10,194 nt of DNA, taken from the NCBI GenBank assembly GCA_934636425.1, contig CAKUAV010000109.1, positions 1-10,194 on the forward strand. The letters are read 5' to 3'. A model generated the notes under the pieces. The model had not been told where the DNA came from, searched no databases, and saw only the letters and a list, made by a program, of their open reading frames with translations. The DNA comes from an uncultured Clostridia bacterium (lineage in GTDB: Bacteria; Bacillota; Clostridia; Christensenellales; Aristaeellaceae). Both the position numbers and the translations under genes were made by a program. Position 1 is the stretch's first letter; every line of letters starts with the position of its first letter. Below are positions 6,638-10,194 of the stretch, one piece after another.

Positions 6638-6726
6638 AAATTCCATTTCGAATGTGCCGGAAAAGTACAGCAAGTCGGGAATTTTCAACGGACTGGCTGC
6701 TCCGCCGCATTACGGTTTACCTGACA

Positions 6727-6855
6727 ATGCAGCCCTATTTCGTGCATCTCGCCAATGCGCCCATTGACGCCATCAAGGCCGCCGTTGCCGCTGTCGACAA
6801 AATGATCGGCTATATTAAATGCAAGGGCAGGCAAAAAATGACAGAGACAGAGTAA
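6727..6855 (+). other. Possible decayed or small plus-strand ORF, 42 aa
   Basis: From the ATG at 6727 the frame reads HLANAPIDAIKAAVAAVDKM, then IGYIKCKGRQKMTETE and a stop. The composition (an Ala/Ile/Lys-rich amphipathic helix) is more protein-like than anything else in this gap, and it would be the only plus-strand gene in the window. There is no Shine-Dalgarno before the ATG and no promoter nearby. It could be the tail of a lost gene or chance. Confidence 0.15.
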
Positions 6856-7110
6856 AACCGCCTGATGTACTGGTATGTCCGCTCATTCCTGTGGAGCCGT
6901 TATGCCAGTTCCGTCGAAAGCGTCCTGAGTCGGGATCTCAATGTGCTTAAAGCAGGAGAAGGAATCGACGGTCTGGTTCGTCTGCTGCGCCTGCTGCGCG
7001 GCGATCTCCATATCCGGAAGATTTCTGGGGCTGGTCTGCGGGAAACAGATTTTATCCTTTGCTCTATATTCTGCCAAATGCAGTCTCTTCGCTGCCGCTT
7101 CGTCCTGTGG

Positions 7111-7148
7111 AAAGCCCCGCCCGGCTCCAATCGTCAGCCGAACGGGGC
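7111..7148 (-). terminator. Terminator of the helicase gene
   Basis: On the minus strand GCCCCGTTCGGCT (7136-7148) pairs along its full 13 bases with AGCCGGGCGGGGC (7114-7126), including two G-U pairs, around a nine-base loop. It starts 17 bases after the helicase stop codon and is followed by UUUCC. The U-tract is short, but the stem is very stable. Confidence 0.65.
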
Positions 7149-7165
7149 GATGCATGCGGCGCGGC

Positions 7166-8257
7166 TTATTCCGTGCTCTGGGCGGGCTCTTCGCTCAGCA
7201 GCGCCCTGATGAAGCGTATGGCCTTGCCGCGGTTCAGTATGTCGTGGTATTTCTGGTTGTAGTAATCGCGCAGGCAGGCGTAGCAGGAGGAATCGCCTTC
7301 CTCGCCGCCGCAGGTGCAGGCCTGCATCAGCTCCAGCGCCTCCTCAAGCACGCCCTGAAGCACGCCGTTTTCCCTGAGGCGGCGGACGTGACCCGCGCCG
7401 CCCGGCGTCTTGTCGAACAGTATCAGCGCATAGCCGCTGCGGCGGCGCTGTACGCAGCCGGAGATATCGCTCGATTCGATGTCCAGACGCCGGCTGACGC
7501 CGCGCAGCAGCGCATAGAGCACGGAAAGCGCCGTCTGCATATCGGGCAGCTCGTGCGTCATAAAGAGCAGCTGCATTACGTCGGTCTTGAAGCGATAGCC
7601 CAGCGAATAGCGCCGAAGCCTCTCTGCTGCGCACTTTAAGCCCGACTCATTGTTGTGCTTCCGACCTTCCTTGCAGGTGGTGAAATCCTTTTCATCCAGC
7701 TCCGTATAGCCGCATATGTCGCAGACAAAGAAGTGGGATTCGTTGAGGACGGCCATCTCGTCGCCGCAGGTCATGTCCATCTTGATGACGCTGCCGCCGA
7801 TCTTCTGGCTGACAAAGTCCGCTTCCGAGCCCTGTCCGACATAGGACACTTCTCCGCGATACGTCCTTTCGGGCCTGCTGAGGCCGGGCAGTTTGTCCTT
7901 CGCTTCGGCCGCAAAGCCAAATTCGGGCACCAGGAAGGTCTGCTTCGCCGCCCGAAGAGCCTCGCCGCACACCCGGCAGGTCTCGATGACCGTGCTGGTG
8001 CTGCTCACATCGATGTTCAGCGCGCCGCATTCGCACTTTTTGTAATCGTACATCTTCCAGCCGATCTTTGGAACGCGGCGGATATAGCGGCTCGTAATCA
8101 GCTTGCCGTTGGCCACCACCTGAGAGCCCGGCGCGTATTCCGATATGGCGATGGAGAGATCGCGCTGCAGCGTCAGGCTGTTTTTGCTGTCATTGGCGCG
8201 CATCTCGACCGTGTCGACCGGGAAGCCGTACTTGGGCATGACGTTCTTGCGCGACAT
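7166..8257 (-). CDS. C-terminal part of large SF2 helicase: zinc ribbons and DUF1998 (MrfA-type) domain
   Basis: This frame carries the C-terminus of the helicase whose motor lies at 8263-10194. It is cut off from it by a frameshift; the true reading probably enters this frame at about 8308 with KYLSRIRNYRNEDILTFMS, before the ATG used here. From that ATG, residues 28-50 (LTLQRDLSIAISEYAPGSQV) match the start of DUF1998-type C-terminal regions. A zinc ribbon follows (CEC at 75-77, CRVC at 94-97), then CDIC at 179-182. FDKTPGGAGH at 281-290 is the DUF1998 hallmark. The four-cysteine cluster C314-C316-C325-C328 with YHDILNRGKA after it matches the metal site described for the DNA-repair helicase MrfA and also seen in phage-defence helicases. 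As written the ORF has no ribosome binding site and would not fold as an enzyme alone. Confidence 0.85.
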   Translation of the reverse strand: MSRKNVMPKYGFPVDTVEMRANDSKNSLTLQRDLSIAISEYAPGSQVVANGKLITSRYIRRVPKIGWKMYDYKKCECGALNIDVSSTSTVIETCRVCGEALRAAKQTFLVPEFGFAAEAKDKLPGLSRPERTYRGEVSYVGQGSEADFVSQKIGGSVIKMDMTCGDEMAVLNESHFFVCDICGYTELDEKDFTTCKEGRKHNNESGLKCAAERLRRYSLGYRFKTDVMQLLFMTHELPDMQTALSVLYALLRGVSRRLDIESSDISGCVQRRRSGYALILFDKTPGGAGHVRRLRENGVLQGVLEEALELMQACTCGGEEGDSSCYACLRDYYNQKYHDILNRGKAIRFIRALLSEEPAQSTE

Positions 8258-8262
8258 AAACG

Positions 8263-10194
8263 TCAGGATGTCCTCATTGCGGTAATTGCGGATCCTCGAC
8301 AGATATTTGTCGGAACCTTCATGTCGAACGCTTCCTCCTGCGCACGCTTGAGCGTGCCGACCTCGTCGTCATAGTCGTACTGCGCCTTCATCAGCACGCC
8401 CGGATCGCGCGCATCCCGGCTCAGCAGCGTCTCGACCCAGCCGAAGGAATCCACATTGAACCGCTCGCACAGCCGCGATGGCAGGAAGCGCCTGAGGAAG
8501 TCCTTCAGCGCCTCCGGCCTGCCGCGCAGATAGTTCTCGAAGGAATCCACGCCGTTGTGCTCGCCATCCATGCTTTCGATCATGTTCTGCACGGTGCTGA
8601 AATACCCGGAATGCTCGCGCCAGAAGAACGAGAGCGCCGTGGCGTACACATGCCGGATTGCGATCTTCTCATTCTCTATCGCGAATTTCGGCGGATTGAT
8701 GCGCCCCTTGATCATCCGATCCGGCTTTGCAAAGAATGAAAAATCGTGATTGGACTTGTTGCAGAACGTCAGCGCATAGGCGGCGGAATCCAGACTGCGG
8801 CCGGCGCGGCCCGCGCGCTGAGCATAGTTGGCCGGGGACGGCGGCACATTGCGCATGAACACCGTCTCCAGACTGCCCACGTCCACGCCCATTTCGAACG
8901 TCGTGGAGCAGCTGAGCACGTCGATCTGCTTGGTCTTGAATTCCTTCTGGTATTCATAGGCCGTTTCCCTGCTCAGCTGGGCCGTGTGCTCGCGCACGCG
9001 CAGGCGGCGTATGTCCATCTCGTGATAGAGCCGGTAGTAATGGTTGTCCGCAAAGTACGCCTGCGGATCGACGCTCTGAAGCGTGCCCTCGCAGCGATAG
9101 CCGGGGCAGACATTCTCCAGATTGTAGGGCGTGATATTGCGGCACTTGGAGCAGACATACCACCTCTGCGGGCGAAAGAGCTTGACCTTTTCGGCGCAGA
9201 TGCGATAGCCGCCCTTGCTGTCAGTATTTTTTTCCAGCGCTTCAGCCGGAAGCAGGATTTTCGTCCACAGTTTTTCCAGCCCATTCTCCAAATCCCCGGG
9301 CACGGCCTGCTCGCCGAGCCGCTTCGCCAGCACGCGCCTTAAATAATCCAGCCGCTTGTTGGTCTTGCCGGTCAGCTTGGGCACAAAGGAATACAGACCC
9401 TTCCTGTAATCGGAATCCGTCATCTCATACGCGCCCTCCGCGCCGTTGTGGGTATAAAACTCCTTGTCTGCCGGCGTCATGGACTGCTTGCAGACGATGG
9501 CGCCGTCGGTCATCATCTGCGTCAGGAACACGTCGCAGAGCGTCTGCAGCTCTTCTGGCGACAGCCTCCACTTTGAATTTCCCTTGTTTTTGTTTTCTGG
9601 CAGCGGCACGGTGAACGCGGCCATGCCCATGCTGCACAGCGACGTGCCGCTGTTGTTGTCGATCGCTTCCTGCAGGATCGCCTTCCAGGCCTCCTTCATG
9701 CAGGCGTCGCCGTCCTCGCAGATATTGTGCTTACCGAACCGCGCTGCCAGTTCTCCCGCAAAGGCGCGGCAGCCGCGGCCGTCGGCCGGATCGTCAAGGC
9801 TGTCCAGCGTATCGGCGATCAGGCGCTTGTAGAGAATGGTGTTATAGGAGCGCTCGAGATAGGTCGCATAAAAGGCGGCCGCCTGCCGGCTGTCCGAAAA
9901 GGCGATGAACTGCTTGGCGCGCTCGATTTTCTTCACGCTCTCGGCGGGCGCTTCGTCAAAGCCGAAGCCGTCGTCCTCCTCGACAGCGGGCGCAGGCGCG
10001 GCCTCCATATGGAACTCATAGGAGGGCAGCTCCTCGAACAGCGCCGTGCCCAGCACGGAGGTGACCGCCTCCTGCCCGGTGAAGAATGAGCGCAGCATGC
10101 CCATGCTGTTTACATTCTCGCAGGCGGGGCATTTTGTGACGGCGGTTTCGTTCTCGATTTCTTCGCGATTGTACTCGTTCTCTTCGACGTAGGG
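8263..10194 (-). CDS. Large SF2 DEAD/DEAH-type helicase, C-terminal motor region (5' partial, 3' frameshifted)
   Basis: The frame is open to the right edge (it reads PYVEENEYNREEIENETAVT there), so the start, Walker A and DEAH box lie outside. Near the edge is CPAC; then RAKQFIAFSDSRQAAAFYA at about 9919-9863 marks the start of the second RecA-like lobe. An insertion of about 320 residues follows, with a zinc-ribbon pair (CSKC near 9153-9142 and CPGYRC near 9108-9091). Motif V (STTFEMGVDVG, within 8925-8875) and motif VI (QRAGRAGR, 8820-8797) complete the motor. Such helicases translocate on nucleic acid using ATP. The long insertion and the DUF1998 tail in the next frame place it with large MrfA-, DruE-, DrmA- or DpdJ-like proteins rather than with compact repair helicases. 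After KVP the frame shifts and ends in a short unrelated tail (ICRGSAITAMRTS). Restored, the visible part is about 1,009 residues. Confidence 0.85.
   Translation of the reverse strand, partial: PYVEENEYNREEIENETAVTKCPACENVNSMGMLRSFFTGQEAVTSVLGTALFEELPSYEFHMEAAPAPAVEEDDGFGFDEAPAESVKKIERAKQFIAFSDSRQAAAFYATYLERSYNTILYKRLIADTLDSLDDPADGRGCRAFAGELAARFGKHNICEDGDACMKEAWKAILQEAIDNNSGTSLCSMGMAAFTVPLPENKNKGNSKWRLSPEELQTLCDVFLTQMMTDGAIVCKQSMTPADKEFYTHNGAEGAYEMTDSDYRKGLYSFVPKLTGKTNKRLDYLRRVLAKRLGEQAVPGDLENGLEKLWTKILLPAEALEKNTDSKGGYRICAEKVKLFRPQRWYVCSKCRNITPYNLENVCPGYRCEGTLQSVDPQAYFADNHYYRLYHEMDIRRLRVREHTAQLSRETAYEYQKEFKTKQIDVLSCSTTFEMGVDVGSLETVFMRNVPPSPANYAQRAGRAGRSLDSAAYALTFCNKSNHDFSFFAKPDRMIKGRINPPKFAIENEKIAIRHVYATALSFFWREHSGYFSTVQNMIESMDGEHNGVDSFENYLRGRPEALKDFLRRFLPSRLCERFNVDSFGWVETLLSRDARDPGVLMKAQYDYDDEVGTLKRAQEEAFDMKVPTNICRGSAITAMRTS
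8306..8316 (-). other. One-base frameshift joining the two helicase frames
   Basis: On the minus strand the motor frame reads FDMKVP and then goes out of frame, while the C-terminal frame reads (D)KYLSRIRNYRNEDI. Adding one G in ccgacaaa (giving ccggacaaa) yields VPDKYLSRIRNYRNEDI without interruption. Protein-like sequence touches on both sides with no gap or overlap, so a single-base deletion within 8309-8313 explains the break. The remaining domains are intact, so the loss is recent or is a consensus error. Confidence 0.85.

Larger units (their letters stand above)
6266..7110. other. Gene-poor region of about 845 bases
   Basis: No convincing gene was found here on either strand. The open frames are short, overlap each other on both strands, lack ribosome binding sites and do not look like conserved protein. 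The region holds a plus-strand terminator-like hairpin (6560-6608), an inverted pair of ~40-base repeats (6413-6637), and a possible decayed plus-strand ORF (6727-6855). From about 6860 to 7110 I see nothing I can name. The composition suggests intergenic repeats or a scar of lost genes. Confidence 0.6.

Noticed and set aside
6212..6688. Minus-strand open frame of 158 codons in the gene-poor gap
   Set aside because: It spans the repeats and the hairpin, overlaps the ABC promoter, has no ribosome binding site and reads as repeat-derived sequence.
6883..7155. Minus-strand open frame of 90 codons after the helicase
   Set aside because: Its start lies next to the helicase stop and its first codons are inside the terminator hairpin. 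No family resemblance was seen.
6941..7639. Plus-strand open frame of 232 codons over the helicase tail
   Set aside because: It is antisense to the DUF1998 region, where conserved cysteines and glycines show the true strand.

Overview
The window looks like GC-rich chromosome from an anaerobic gut or rumen Clostridia-type Firmicute, possibly a Christensenellales-like lineage. The signs are strong GGAGG ribosome binding sites, sigma-A-type promoters in AT-rich gaps, paired ABC half-exporters, and a secreted protein with Cys/His knuckles and a Pro-Glu-Pro-Thr linker. The taxonomic placement is inference from style, not from a marker gene. Every confident gene reads on the minus strand, so transcription runs from the right edge to the left.

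From right to left: (1) 10194-7166 holds the C-terminal ~1,009 residues of a very large superfamily 2 helicase with zinc clusters and a DUF1998 (MrfA-type) C-terminus. Its 5' end is outside the window, and a one-base deletion near 8309-8313 breaks it into two frames. A GC-rich hairpin at 7111-7148 terminates it. (2) 7110-6266 is about 845 bases with no convincing gene. It holds a strong plus-strand terminator-like hairpin, an inverted pair of ~40-base repeats, and perhaps a decayed small ORF. (3) 6265-2951 is a self-contained two-gene operon for a probable heterodimeric ABC exporter. It has its own promoter, a 12-bp palindrome over the -10 box, translationally coupled genes (8-base overlap), and a terminator. 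(4) 2871-533 is a single gene with a near-consensus promoter. It encodes a 758-residue secreted protein with six CxH-CxxC-CxxC units, a Pro-rich linker built from 18-bp tandem repeats, and an unrecognised C-terminal domain. (5) 532-1 is the C-terminal DNA-binding part of an AraC-family regulator. It runs off the left edge and is apparently frameshifted near 463, with a short N-terminus abutting the secreted protein's stop codon.

The two ABC proteins very likely act together as one exporter. The secreted protein has a Sec signal and its own promoter, so nothing ties it to that exporter. The helicase could be part of an anti-phage or DNA-repair system, but no partner gene is inside the window. 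The two single-base disruptions, each restored by a one-base change, suggest either recent decay or consensus errors in the assembly. No tRNA, rRNA, CRISPR array or complete insertion sequence was found.
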